The notes beneath the pieces are model-generated. The model saw only the letters and a program-made list of their open reading frames with translations, was not told where the DNA came from and did no database searches. Positions 1-9,243 of a stretch of 45,275 nucleotides of DNA are shown piece after piece. This DNA is from Nanobdellota archaeon. GTDB taxonomy: Archaea; Nanobdellota; Nanobdellia; SCGC-AAA011-G17; GW2011-AR17. The stretch covers positions 426 through 45,700 of the forward strand of contig DUKS01000029.1 of NCBI GenBank assembly GCA_013329215.1. Direction: 5' to 3'. The position numbers and the translations under genes were made by a program. Numbering within the stretch: position 1 is the first letter of the stretch; each line of letters starts with the position of its first letter.

Positions 1-305
1 TAAAAGGGTTCGTGAGCTGGGTTAAGAACGTCGTGAGACAGTTTGTATGATATCTACTGGAGATGTAAATGGTCTGAGGGGAAGGATCGCGTAGTACGAG
101 AGGAACCGCGGACCGTGGCCACTGGTCCATCGGTTGTCCGACAGGGCAGGCCGAGCAGCTACGCCACAAGCCATAAATCCTGAAAGCATCTAAGGATGAA
201 AGGCGCCTCAAAAAGAGACCAAGAGTGCCTGAAGAACACAGGCTTGATAGGACTGGAGTGTAAGCACGAAGCTTCGGCGACGTGTTCAGCTCGCAGTTAC
301 TAAAC
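1..305 (+). rRNA. 23S rRNA, 3' terminal part (truncated at window start)
   Basis: Sarcin-ricin loop 'agtacgagaggaacc' near 93-107, and flanking domain VI sequence; 3' end approximate. Confidence 0.95.
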
Positions 306-502
306 TCTCGTTTTGATCTAGACTGCTTTGCCTATGCATGGCATTCCTTTTTTTACTAATTCTTATGCCATTCATGGGAACAGCGTGAGCTCTATTCGTA
401 GAAGGCGGAGCTCCGCTGTGAACTCTCTTACTCTTATGTGTTTCTTTGCACTGCTTTGCCTGCTCAGATACTTATTTAAGCGGATTTCGGCATTAAGGGA
501 TA

Positions 503-1693
503 ATGCTATTCAAAAAAGGCGAGCTGAAAGAATTGTGGCCCTTCTATTTATATTACTTGATTTTCGGGCTTTCATCCCTGATAATGCCTTTCATGATAAT
601 TTACTTCAGGGACCTGAATTTTTCATTCCTGCAAATTGCAATAATAATTTCAGGGTTCAGCATAGGGCAGTTTTTGTTTGAAGTGCCAACAGGTGCTTTT
701 GCAGATGGATTGAGCAGGAAAGTCTCGGTAATTATCGGCTTTCTGATGAATGCATTTGCAATCTTATTATTCCCATTGTTTGACAGCCCCTACGCCTTAT
801 TTGCGCTTTGGACATTTTCAGGGATAGGAATGAGCTTTATTAGCGGAGCAGAAGAAGCATGGGTTGTTGACAATCTTCATAAGGCAAAAAAGAAAGAGCT
901 GCAGCAGGAATATTTTATCAAAGCCGCAAGCATTGCTGCATTTGGGGCAATATTTGCTCCCCTGCTCGGCGCGCTTTTTGTCAAATCACATCCAATTAAG
1001 TGGCTTTGGCTTATTTTCGGGGCAGGATTTTTGATAAATGCAATAATCCTGTCTGTTTTTGCAAAGGAGCTTTACAAGCCGAAACGCGTCAGCTTTTTGA
1101 AAAGCCTTAAAGAGACGTTTAAGAACGGTGCAAAGGGGATAAAGTTTACATTTAGTCATAAGGTTATTCTGCTGCTGGTGTTAGGGGGGGCTTTTGCTAT
1201 TTTTATGGAATTTGCATCTGACGGCTGGCAGCCTCTTTTGGTTAATTTGTCAATGCCGAAATACGGGCTGGGCATTATGTTTTCTGTTGTGGCTGCTGTT
1301 TCAATGGTAGTGCCTTTTTTGTCAAGGCTTTTGCTTAGATTTAAGATAAAGAATGTGATAGCAATTACTATTTTATTAAATATGATTTTATTATTTTCAC
1401 TGATATTCCTATCCCCTCCAATGTTCATGGTTGCAGCTATAATCTTCGTATTTAACAATGGGATTTGGTATTTGAATAACCCGCTTTTGCAATCTTATCT
1501 TCATAAATTTATTCCTACAAAAATAAGGGCAACAGTTATTTCTACGAAAAGTATGTTCAATAAGCTGGTTATAATCTTAGGTTCGCTTGCAGCAGGCGTA
1601 TTGATGGACTATTTTGGTCCGCAAAAGGTAATTGCCTTTGGCGGCTTCTTTGGCATTTTTGCAATATGGTGCTATCTTAAGATAAAGGACTGA
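503..1693 (+). CDS. MFS transporter
   Basis: 396 aa, about 12 hydrophobic segments, MFS-like 'FEVPTGAFADGLSRKVSVIIG' motif; TATA-like 'cttatttaagc' just upstream. Confidence 0.85.
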   Translation: MLFKKGELKELWPFYLYYLIFGLSSLIMPFMIIYFRDLNFSFLQIAIIISGFSIGQFLFEVPTGAFADGLSRKVSVIIGFLMNAFAILLFPLFDSPYALFALWTFSGIGMSFISGAEEAWVVDNLHKAKKKELQQEYFIKAASIAAFGAIFAPLLGALFVKSHPIKWLWLIFGAGFLINAIILSVFAKELYKPKRVSFLKSLKETFKNGAKGIKFTFSHKVILLLVLGGAFAIFMEFASDGWQPLLVNLSMPKYGLGIMFSVVAAVSMVVPFLSRLLLRFKIKNVIAITILLNMILLFSLIFLSPPMFMVAAIIFVFNNGIWYLNNPLLQSYLHKFIPTKIRATVISTKSMFNKLVIILGSLAAGVLMDYFGPQKVIAFGGFFGIFAIWCYLKIKD

Positions 1694-1737
1694 TTCACGC
1701 CGGCAGGCTGGCTTTCTTATCGGCTTTTCTTCACAAA

Positions 1738-1750
1738 CGCTTATATATTA
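1738..1750 (+). promoter_or_regulatory. Archaeal TATA-like box upstream of 1772 CDS
   Basis: 'acgcttatatatta' about 25-30 nt before ATG 1772. Confidence 0.5.
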
Positions 1751-1771
1751 CGAAATCATACTATTTGATTT

Positions 1772-2572
1772 ATGACTCCCAAAACCCTTTTGGCGCTTTT
1801 GGCGTCTTCTGCTGTTCCTGCTTTGCCTTATGATGCTTATGCTGATGAAACAGCTGAAGCACCGATATGCGAAAGCCCGAAGGAAACAGAAATTGGCGCA
1901 AATGCCGGCTATGCAATGCTCAACGGGGAGTTCGGGAATACTGACGGAGCGCAGGTTAGGATTGGCGGCAATACATCGCTTTACACTTTTGGTAACGGGC
2001 AGCTGGTGCTTGACAGCAGTTTTATAACTGATTATTTTGGCTATGAAGGCAATGGCGTCCAAAAAGATTCCCTTACAGATGCTTACGCGCTTGTGATGTA
2101 CAACGGCTTTGAAGGCTACAGCGTTGGCGGCGGGATTAACCTTTTTTTCTTTGACGGCTCAGGTATGTACGCCTCTGGCCAGCCCATGGAGTTGACTGAT
2201 TATGCGATAGGCCCATCGCTTCGCGGCACAATCATTGCAGACCCTGTTAAGCTGGTTCTTGACTATTCGCTTGGCTTTGGCCAGTTGGGCAGCAACAGGG
2301 CTGACCTGGATTTCCTTTTAAAGAACAGGCTCGGGATAAACCTGGGCATTGGGTATGAAGGGTTTTCAGCTGATGTTTACACTGACCTTATCTTTAATTA
2401 TATGCCTTACAGCGAAGATTCCTCTTTTGAGCTTAAGTATGGCCTGCGCGTAGGATACGGGTTCATTGATTTCATGGCTGCCAATGCTTTTTACGAGCAT
2501 GCGGAATTTTACGGTATTGAGGCGAGGGACAGCGCAGATGCAGTTGGCGGCGGGTTCTCGCTGTTTTTCTGA
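1772..2572 (+). CDS. Secreted beta-barrel-like protein of unknown function
   Basis: 266 aa, putative signal peptide, alternating hydrophobic/polar Gly/aromatic-rich strands, C-terminus 'AVGGGFSLFF'. Confidence 0.7.
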   Translation: MTPKTLLALLASSAVPALPYDAYADETAEAPICESPKETEIGANAGYAMLNGEFGNTDGAQVRIGGNTSLYTFGNGQLVLDSSFITDYFGYEGNGVQKDSLTDAYALVMYNGFEGYSVGGGINLFFFDGSGMYASGQPMELTDYAIGPSLRGTIIADPVKLVLDYSLGFGQLGSNRADLDFLLKNRLGINLGIGYEGFSADVYTDLIFNYMPYSEDSSFELKYGLRVGYGFIDFMAANAFYEHAEFYGIEARDSADAVGGGFSLFF

Positions 2573-2712
2573 TATTGCCTATATTATCTATTCTCACGTA
2601 GCAAAAATGCGAAAGCTTTATAAAGTAAGGGCAAATCAGGCAATACAAGGCATTGCCACTAATGTTCCAGGCCTCTCTTCGCCTGGCTCGAGAGGCATAC
2701 GGGGGTTGTAAC

Positions 2713-3948
2713 ATGAAACGAATAGTACTGATATTGGTCTTACCGATAGTGTTTTTTATAATGCTGAATGCTGTTTTTGCAGCTGATTATTCTATTGACA
2801 AGGTTAAAATCAACGGCATGGAAGCGGGCTCTGAACAGATTGCCCTGCAGATTGGAAGCACTGTGCAGGTTGATGTTGTTGTTGAAGGGCTGGGAGCAAA
2901 AAAAGACGTCAAGGCAAAGGCATGGATTGGCGGCTATGAATATGAGGATATCATAGCTGAAACAGAACTGTTTGAAGTCAGGAGCGGAATAACTTACAGG
3001 AAAGAGCTTTCGCTTGAGCTTCCGAGGGACATGGAAGTTACTGAAAATCACACTTATGCGCTTCACGTTGAAGTCAGGGACAGAAACAATTACATTGAAA
3101 GGACATTCACTGTTTTTCTTGAGCCGAAAAGGCACGATGTGAACATACAGGATGTTATTGTCAGGCCGTCAACAATGACAGAGGCAGGCAAGACAATAGG
3201 GGTGCAGGCAAGGATTGAGAATTTCGGCGAAAAGACAGAGAAGAACATAAAAGTGGAAGTGTTTTTGCCGCAGTTTGGCGCTTCTTCAAGCACTTACATT
3301 GACTCGCTTGACCCGTATGAAGGCGAAGACACAACAGAAAGCACAAGCTTCATGATGCTTACAATACCTTCTGACCTGCCGACAGGGGATTACCAGCTTA
3401 AGGTCAAGGCAACTTATGCTTCAGGCCACAGCGAGGTTACTGCAACAAGGAACATTTATGTCAAGGGAAAGGATGCCGATGAAACATTTGCAGAAGATCT
3501 TGCAAGGGAATCAATAGCGTCTATCACATTAAAGAAACAGCTTTTGGTTGGCCAGATTTCGCAGTTCAAGGTTGCTGTTGCAAACATAGGCAGCGCAAAG
3601 AAAACATATTCAGTTGACATACCCAATCTTTCATGGGCAACATTTGACATCAGCCCTGCAAAGCTCGAGCTTTCGCCAGGGGATGCAAGTGAGTTTGTTG
3701 TGCGGGTTCTTCCGTCTGTTGTGGGCGTGCAGCAGGTAACAGTGAAGGTTAAGGAAGGCAGTTCAATAATCAAGGAAGATTCAGTCGGGCTTGAGGTTGT
3801 AAAGCCTGAAGAGCAAAGCAAGACAATGGAAAAGCTGAATACAGCACTGAAAGGCGTGAACGGAAAAGTCATACTGCTGGTGCTTTTGGGTGTTTTGGTG
3901 CTTGCGCTCTTAATAGCATTCATAGCAGGGACGAGACCGAAGTATTAG
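2713..3948 (+). CDS. Secreted/membrane-anchored CARDB/NEW3-like beta-sandwich protein
   Basis: Start at ATG 2713 (MKRIVLILVLPIVFFIMLNAVFAADYS signal peptide); repeated beta-sandwich-like domains; C-terminal TM 'VILLVLLGVLVLALLIAFIAG'. Confidence 0.8.
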   Translation: MKRIVLILVLPIVFFIMLNAVFAADYSIDKVKINGMEAGSEQIALQIGSTVQVDVVVEGLGAKKDVKAKAWIGGYEYEDIIAETELFEVRSGITYRKELSLELPRDMEVTENHTYALHVEVRDRNNYIERTFTVFLEPKRHDVNIQDVIVRPSTMTEAGKTIGVQARIENFGEKTEKNIKVEVFLPQFGASSSTYIDSLDPYEGEDTTESTSFMMLTIPSDLPTGDYQLKVKATYASGHSEVTATRNIYVKGKDADETFAEDLARESIASITLKKQLLVGQISQFKVAVANIGSAKKTYSVDIPNLSWATFDISPAKLELSPGDASEFVVRVLPSVVGVQQVTVKVKEGSSIIKEDSVGLEVVKPEEQSKTMEKLNTALKGVNGKVILLVLLGVLVLALLIAFIAGTRPKY

Positions 3949-3989
3949 CGTGGCAAGTAGCTAGTGGCTATTGGCCGGCAATAGATAGT

Positions 3990-4026
3990 AAGGAGGCAAA
4001 GCAGAACTTTTGTTCTGGGCCTCCTT
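3990..4026 (+). promoter_or_regulatory. Leader hairpin with embedded SD/anti-SD
   Basis: AAGGAGGC (3990-3997) pairs with GCCTCCTT (4019-4026); inner CAGAAC-tttt-GTTCTG. Confidence 0.55.
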
Positions 4027-4050
4027 TCGTAAACTCAGGAGGCAAACAAA

Positions 4051-4497
4051 ATGAGAACACTTGCAGAATTAGCGTGTATCGCTTCTTTGGGATTAGCCGC
4101 TGGATGCGGCGATGACACTTATATTCCTGCTGATGCAGACACAACAGAGGAAACAGCAGCGGGCTTCACGTTTGAAGGAAAAGCAGCCTACTGCGTAAGC
4201 CACAGGGATGAGATGTCAACATGCGTTCATCCATATGCTGACCTGCTGATATGGGGAGGCAATGGCGTCTCAAAGGCATGGGCCAATGCTTACAGGGATG
4301 GCGAGGCTCCTGTAAAAATTTCTGAAAGGGCAGCAGACGGCAATCCAATGCATTATGCGATTGACACTGACCTCTGTATACGGGGCAGCGTGAATGGCGT
4401 AGGCATCACTGCAGAAGACAGCGAAGGCGGGCAGGGCGCATACCCAGTTGAAGAAGTTGATTGCGAAACACTTGACGCAATGATTGCAGGGCCGTAA
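4051..4497 (+). CDS. Putative lipoprotein, unknown function
   Basis: 148 aa, lipobox-like 'LGLAAGC-GDD'; SD AGGAGGC 8 nt upstream of ATG. Confidence 0.65.
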   Translation: MRTLAELACIASLGLAAGCGDDTYIPADADTTEETAAGFTFEGKAAYCVSHRDEMSTCVHPYADLLIWGGNGVSKAWANAYRDGEAPVKISERAADGNPMHYAIDTDLCIRGSVNGVGITAEDSEGGQGAYPVEEVDCETLDAMIAGP

Positions 4498-4506
4498 TCT
4501 TCTATT

Positions 4507-5511
4507 TTATCTGTTTTTCAACAGTTCAAGAAATAATTCCAGGTCATTCTTCTCGAGCGTAAAACCGCCTGCTTTCTCATGGCCGCCGCCGATGAATGTC
4601 TTTATGTCTTTTTCAAATCCCTCTAGGAATTTGCCTGCGTCAAAATCCAAATTATCATGCACGCGCATGCTGCCAATCACTAAATGCTCTACAATGTTCA
4701 TCACAATAATAGGCCTTTCTGGCTTTATCAGCTTTGCAGCAAGAACACCCTGTATGTTCCTTGGCTCTGCAATGATGGCGCAGTCCACTTTGCCTATCTG
4801 CTTTACCTCAGGCTGCTTGCTGTAGTCGTTCTTAAGCATCGCCTTGTACTGCTGCAGCTGTACAGCCAGCGGATGCCTTATGTTTGTGAATGGCTCATAT
4901 GAATCAATACTTTTCAGCAGCTCAAGCGGTATGTCGCCGCTCCAGTTTATCCTTTTGCCTGTGTTCAGCGCGGACACGTGCCTTTCTATTTCAAGAAAAT
5001 ATCCTTCATTGAAATGGCTTTCCTGCTTCTGCATCATGTCAGGCATTGCTTCCATCGCATTGCTTAGCAGCGGCTCCGGTATCGCGTCCCTCTTGCCCCC
5101 ATCGCCAAAATAGCCGACCAGCGTGAGGAACAAAACATACGGGTCTTTGCTGTTTTGCATCAGGCGGTTATAAATCAGTGTTGTTGTTGACACTTCTTTT
5201 TCATCATGTATCACAATGTCAAACTTTTCTGCATTGCTGAACGGGTGGTGGTCGATTAATGCAATCACCCTGCCCTTGCCTGCAATATCCGGAGACGGCT
5301 GGATGTCAGTGCATATTACCACTTCAGCCTCTTTCTCAATATCTTGATCTTCTATAAGAAAAGGCATTCCTTTTGTCTTTGTCCTTACTGTTAATGCATG
5401 CGGCTTCAGTAGATGGTATATTAACGCTGCAGAGCACACGCCGTCGGCGTCCCAGTGCGAGCAAATCTGCACATGCCTGCCTTTGCAGACCTCAATCAAA
5501 GTGTGTTGCAT
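4507..5511 (-). CDS. DHH family phosphoesterase (RecJ-like)
   Basis: 'HWDADGVCSAALIYHLL', 'DHHPF', C-terminal 'GGGHEKAGGF' DHHA1 motif. Confidence 0.9.
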   Translation of the reverse strand: MQHTLIEVCKGRHVQICSHWDADGVCSAALIYHLLKPHALTVRTKTKGMPFLIEDQDIEKEAEVVICTDIQPSPDIAGKGRVIALIDHHPFSNAEKFDIVIHDEKEVSTTTLIYNRLMQNSKDPYVLFLTLVGYFGDGGKRDAIPEPLLSNAMEAMPDMMQKQESHFNEGYFLEIERHVSALNTGKRINWSGDIPLELLKSIDSYEPFTNIRHPLAVQLQQYKAMLKNDYSKQPEVKQIGKVDCAIIAEPRNIQGVLAAKLIKPERPIIVMNIVEHLVIGSMRVHDNLDFDAGKFLEGFEKDIKTFIGGGHEKAGGFTLEKNDLELFLELLKNR

Positions 5512-5626
5512 GCGATAAAATAGATAGTGATGATATATAAAAGTATAGGAAGGCCGGCCCCCGGCAGAAAAGAAACAACTCTCTTCTTCTAAAACACTTA
5601 AGCCATTGAAGCTTAGCGGAGCTCGG

Positions 5627-6262
5627 CTATCTCCTATTCTCTACGCCAACTCTCTTGCAGAATTTCTTTATAACGCACTTAGAGCAGAACGGGCTTATGG
5701 GCACGCATACCTGCTGGCCATGCTTTACAAGCAGCTCATTGAGGCCTATCCAGTATTTTTTGGGGATAATCAGCATAAGCACTTTTTCAGTTTCTTCAGG
5801 CGTTTTTGTCTTTACCCACCCGAGCCTGTTTGCAATCCTGTGGCAGTGCGTGTCTATCGGCAGTGCAGGGATATTGAATGCGTGCGTCAATACAATCCCT
5901 GCTGTTTTCCTGCCAACACCCCTGATTTTCAAAAGCTCTTCATAGGTATTTGGGACTTTTCCATCGAAATTGTCAAGCAGGTATTTGCTTATTTCCTTTA
6001 TTCTCCGTGCCTTTGTTATGTAGAAGCCTGACGGGTAGATTGCTTTTTCTATTGTTTTTATAGGAATAGCGAGCATGGCTTTTGGATTGTTTGCCAATTT
6101 TAATAATCTCTTTGCAGCAGGGTAAGTGACTTCATCCTTTGTGCGCTGGCTTAATACGCAGCTTATGAGAACATAGAACGCGCCGTAGTGATGGTCCTTT
6201 GAGAGGAAAAACGTATTCTCATATTGCTTCATCAGCAGCATAATTGCCTGCTCGGTTTGCAT
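5627..6262 (-). CDS. nth: Endonuclease III (HhH-GPD, FeS)
   Basis: 'IRGVGRKTAGIVL', 'PIDTHCHRIANRLGW', C-terminal four-Cys FeS motif. Confidence 0.93.
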   Translation of the reverse strand: MQTEQAIMLLMKQYENTFFLSKDHHYGAFYVLISCVLSQRTKDEVTYPAAKRLLKLANNPKAMLAIPIKTIEKAIYPSGFYITKARRIKEISKYLLDNFDGKVPNTYEELLKIRGVGRKTAGIVLTHAFNIPALPIDTHCHRIANRLGWVKTKTPEETEKVLMLIIPKKYWIGLNELLVKHGQQVCVPISPFCSKCVIKKFCKRVGVENRR

Positions 6263-7173
6263 TATTTCACTTTCCTGAACTTCGCAACAAAGAACCCTTC
6301 TGTGTCATTGTCCTGCGGCCAAAGCCTTAGGCACTTCTGGACTTCTGAAGAATACTGCCTGCCCTCAAACTCATCAACGCATTTCCCGTGCTTTATGCCC
6401 ATGTTTATTTTTTCAAGCTTTGCATCAGCATGGTTTTCCAAAAGCCAGCTCACGACGCCTTCATCCTCTTCAGGCTCAAGCGTGCATGTGCTGTACACAA
6501 GCGTGCCGTCTTCTTTCAGGCAATTGAATGCAGTGCCCAAGAGCTGCCTCTGTACGCCTGACATCTTCCTTGAAAAGCCCGGATTCCATATCTCTATTGT
6601 CCTGAATGATTTGCGTATAGTGCCTATTCCTGAGCATGGGGCGTCAACAAGGATTTTGTCAAACTGCAAATCCTTAAACCATCTGCCTTCCATCAATGTG
6701 AAAACAGCATTCTTCACGCCGCACCTCTGGAGGTTGAAGCCGAGCGGCTTGAGCCTTGAAAGGTTGTTGTCGTTTGCTATTATCAATCCTGTGTTGTTCA
6801 TAATTGCAGCAATCTGCGATGTCTTTGAGCCCGGCGATGCGCACATGTCAAGCACCATTTCGTCTTCCTTTGGCTGCAGCACAAGCGGCGGTATCATTGA
6901 CGCGGCTCCCTGCACATACATGTAGCCGAGGAAATGCTCCGGAAGGTTTCCAATGCCGTAACCGTCTGCCCAGAACCCTTCCCTGCACCATGGAACCTGG
7001 TTCAGCCTTAACTTGCCATCCATTCTTGCCTTGAAATCCTCTACGCTGCACTTGAGTGTATTTACTCTTAAGGATTTTCTCAGCGGCTTTACTGAAATGC
7101 CAAGAAATGCATCTATGTCAGTAAGCTGCCTGTAGCGCTCTATGAACTTTTCTTTCCACTCGGGGTTTGCCAT
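6262..7173 (-). CDS. NOL1/NOP2/Sun family RNA m5C methyltransferase
   Basis: 'DMCASPGSKTSQIA', 'VDAPCSGIGTIRK', 'VYSTCTLEPEEDEGVV'. Confidence 0.93.
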   Translation of the reverse strand: MANPEWKEKFIERYRQLTDIDAFLGISVKPLRKSLRVNTLKCSVEDFKARMDGKLRLNQVPWCREGFWADGYGIGNLPEHFLGYMYVQGAASMIPPLVLQPKEDEMVLDMCASPGSKTSQIAAIMNNTGLIIANDNNLSRLKPLGFNLQRCGVKNAVFTLMEGRWFKDLQFDKILVDAPCSGIGTIRKSFRTIEIWNPGFSRKMSGVQRQLLGTAFNCLKEDGTLVYSTCTLEPEEDEGVVSWLLENHADAKLEKINMGIKHGKCVDEFEGRQYSSEVQKCLRLWPQDNDTEGFFVAKFRKVK

Positions 7174-7226
7174 ATTTCTTTGTCTATTAGTTAGCTTTAT
7201 AAAGATAATGCTATTCTTAAACAGCT

Positions 7227-7559
7227 ATGTTCCACCCGGGAAAAGTCAGCGTTGTATTCAGGGCAAAAGACAAGGATGTCCATGCCGCGGATGATACTAC
7301 GCAGGCTCTTGTTGAAATGTGGGACGACAACCTGTTTACATGCATGGTTGACCCCAAGATAGCCCCTAAGCTTAAGGAGGGAGACACAGTGCTCGTTGAC
7401 TACAGGCCTGTTTCTGAAAGAAGCGCTGTGCCAAGGCAGGCTGTTTCAAAGATAGTCTACAAGAAAAAAGCTGCGCAGCTGTGGGAGCAGTACGCTGAGT
7501 ACAAAAGGCAGAGAAAGCAGGAAGTTGCCAAGAGCCAGCAGAAAACATATATGGGATAG
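7227..7559 (+). CDS. Conserved hypothetical protein
   Basis: 110 aa ORF, plausible composition, divergent from the methyltransferase gene. Confidence 0.6.
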   Translation: MFHPGKVSVVFRAKDKDVHAADDTTQALVEMWDDNLFTCMVDPKIAPKLKEGDTVLVDYRPVSERSAVPRQAVSKIVYKKKAAQLWEQYAEYKRQRKQEVAKSQQKTYMG

Positions 7560-7691
7560 TTGTTAGTTATTAGCTTGTGAGAGAGCCCGCCTCCGGCAGA
7601 AATTTATTGATTGTCTATTTAATTAACATTAAAAAACTGCGCCGGCCGGTGTCCGCACTTGGGACCGTCCGGCTGCGCTCGTAAAACTCAC

Positions 7692-7763
7692 TGCGCCGAC
7701 CGGGATTCGAACCCGGGTTACAGCCTTGGCAAGGCTGGATTCTAACCACTAAACCACCGGCGC
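7692..7763 (-). tRNA. tRNA-Gly(GCC)
   Basis: Minus strand GCGCCGG...CAGCC-TTGCCAA-GGCTG...GGTTCGAATCC...TCGGCGCA; 7-bp acceptor stem, anticodon GCC, no encoded CCA. Confidence 0.95.
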
Positions 7764-7818
7764 ATTATGCCTTCTACACCAACAAAGATGTATTATTTAT
7801 AAAGATTATGGTAAGAAG

Positions 7819-8421
7819 TCAGGGCATTACCCTTAAGGTTATTACAGGGCAGTTCGGGCAGACGGGCGCGTCCGGTGGGTTGTATGTGCCGCTGTGCTCT
7901 ATTGTAAGGCTGTAAGTGCCTGAGAACGGGCCTGTGAACGGGGAATCAACTATAATGTTTGCCATTGTGCTGTAATCCAGCAGCAGGTTAACCACATATT
8001 CATCAACTATGTTTGTATCCTGCGCAAACAGGTACAATGCGCCTTCCTGGAACAACGGGATGCGCGGCGGGTCAACAAGCGCGGTTTGCGTGAAATCATA
8101 GCTCGGCTCCATAAGCTTTGCCTTTGTCTTCAAAGACCATACCAGAAAACCGTTTTCCTCATCCACCTTGAATTCTCCTGCCTTAACTTCAAACGGTGCA
8201 ATATACCTTCTTGAGCCCGGGCCTTCATTAATAACATTCTTGATGTTGTCATCCAGCGTGAAGAATACTGTTTTTGCCTGCGCAAACGAGTTCTTGTCCT
8301 TCATCTTTTCTATCATCGGGACGCCCGCGGCCAAAACAATAGTAAGGACTATAACGCCCAGTGCCATGTACAAAACAGCTGAAATCCAGATTTGGCCTTT
8401 GTTTGTTCTCATGCGTATCAC
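7819..8421 (-). CDS. Pilin-like/archaellin-like secreted protein
   Basis: N-terminal 'TNKGQIWISAVLYMALGVIVLTIVLAAG' class III-like signal helix. Confidence 0.6.
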   Translation of the reverse strand: MIRMRTNKGQIWISAVLYMALGVIVLTIVLAAGVPMIEKMKDKNSFAQAKTVFFTLDDNIKNVINEGPGSRRYIAPFEVKAGEFKVDEENGFLVWSLKTKAKLMEPSYDFTQTALVDPPRIPLFQEGALYLFAQDTNIVDEYVVNLLLDYSTMANIIVDSPFTGPFSGTYSLTIEHSGTYNPPDAPVCPNCPVITLRVMP

Positions 8422-8461
8422 GTGATTATACTAAAAGAAAAATAAAAAAAAGAAAAGAGGC

Positions 8462-8983
8462 TTATGCGCAGGGTGTTAAAACATCCTCATAGTTTTGGTC
8501 TCCGAAGTAGTCCTTTGTTGCCGCGCAGGTAAGTAATTTTTCACCAACCTTTATTACAGGTATTACTTCTACTAAAGTTACATCGTTAAAATCTATTCCT
8601 GCGCCTGTAAATCCAGTCGGCGATAATGTTACGCTTTTTATACCATAAGCTGGTAAGGGTAAACTTGCGCCTGGGAGGTACAATGGTACTACATTATCTC
8701 CGCTTACATAAAACCTAGCAGATATATTTTGTATATCTTTACTTCCATCATTTTTTACTGTAAGCTTAACGCCTGTAACACCATCAATGCATGCGCCTGA
8801 CAAATCTATTTGAACATCCTGTGCGCACGCCAACTGCTCTTCAGTTGTTGCTTCAGTCGATTTCTGCATCCCTTTAGAGAACGTCGTTCCCCACGTCATT
8901 ATGATAGCTGCAAGAGCTACCGTAAATCCTATTATCAGCACCGTAGCGATTAACGGCGAGATACCCCTCTTAAACATTTTCAT
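8462..8983 (-). CDS. Archaeal type IV pilin-like protein
   Basis: N-terminal 'FKRGISPLIATVLIIGFTVALAAIIMTWG' typical archaeal pilin/archaellin motif. Confidence 0.85.
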   Translation of the reverse strand: MKMFKRGISPLIATVLIIGFTVALAAIIMTWGTTFSKGMQKSTEATTEEQLACAQDVQIDLSGACIDGVTGVKLTVKNDGSKDIQNISARFYVSGDNVVPLYLPGASLPLPAYGIKSVTLSPTGFTGAGIDFNDVTLVEVIPVIKVGEKLLTCAATKDYFGDQNYEDVLTPCA

Positions 8984-9069
8984 ATACTCTACCTCCTTTT
9001 TTAAAGATAATTTTGTTATAGAAAATAAGGGCTTGCGATTATATAAAGGTTTTTATTGGCGCAAAGCGG

Positions 9070-9243
9070 CTATTTTTCTGAGTTTTCCTGCTCTTGCTTA
9101 TACTGCAGCCTGTATTTTCCCCATTTGTCTTCAGGCGAGAATTTTGCCGGCTTTGTGGAAAGCGCTGTAGAGCCGCATCTTGGGCATGTTTCATGCATAG
9201 TGTACTCTTTGCATTTTTTGCAATATAGAATATGTTTTGCCAT
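9070..9243 (-). CDS. nop10: Ribosome biogenesis protein Nop10 (H/ACA RNP)
   Basis: Manual translation MAKHILYCKKCKEYTMHETCPRCGSTALSTKPAKFSPEDKWGKYRLQYKQEQENSEK; start overlaps aIF2-alpha stop. Confidence 0.93.
   Translation of the reverse strand: MAKHILYCKKCKEYTMHETCPRCGSTALSTKPAKFSPEDKWGKYRLQYKQEQENSEK

Noticed and set aside
328-681. 117-aa ORF overlapping the MFS start
   Set aside because: Overlaps a clear MFS CDS out of frame and has low-complexity basic composition.
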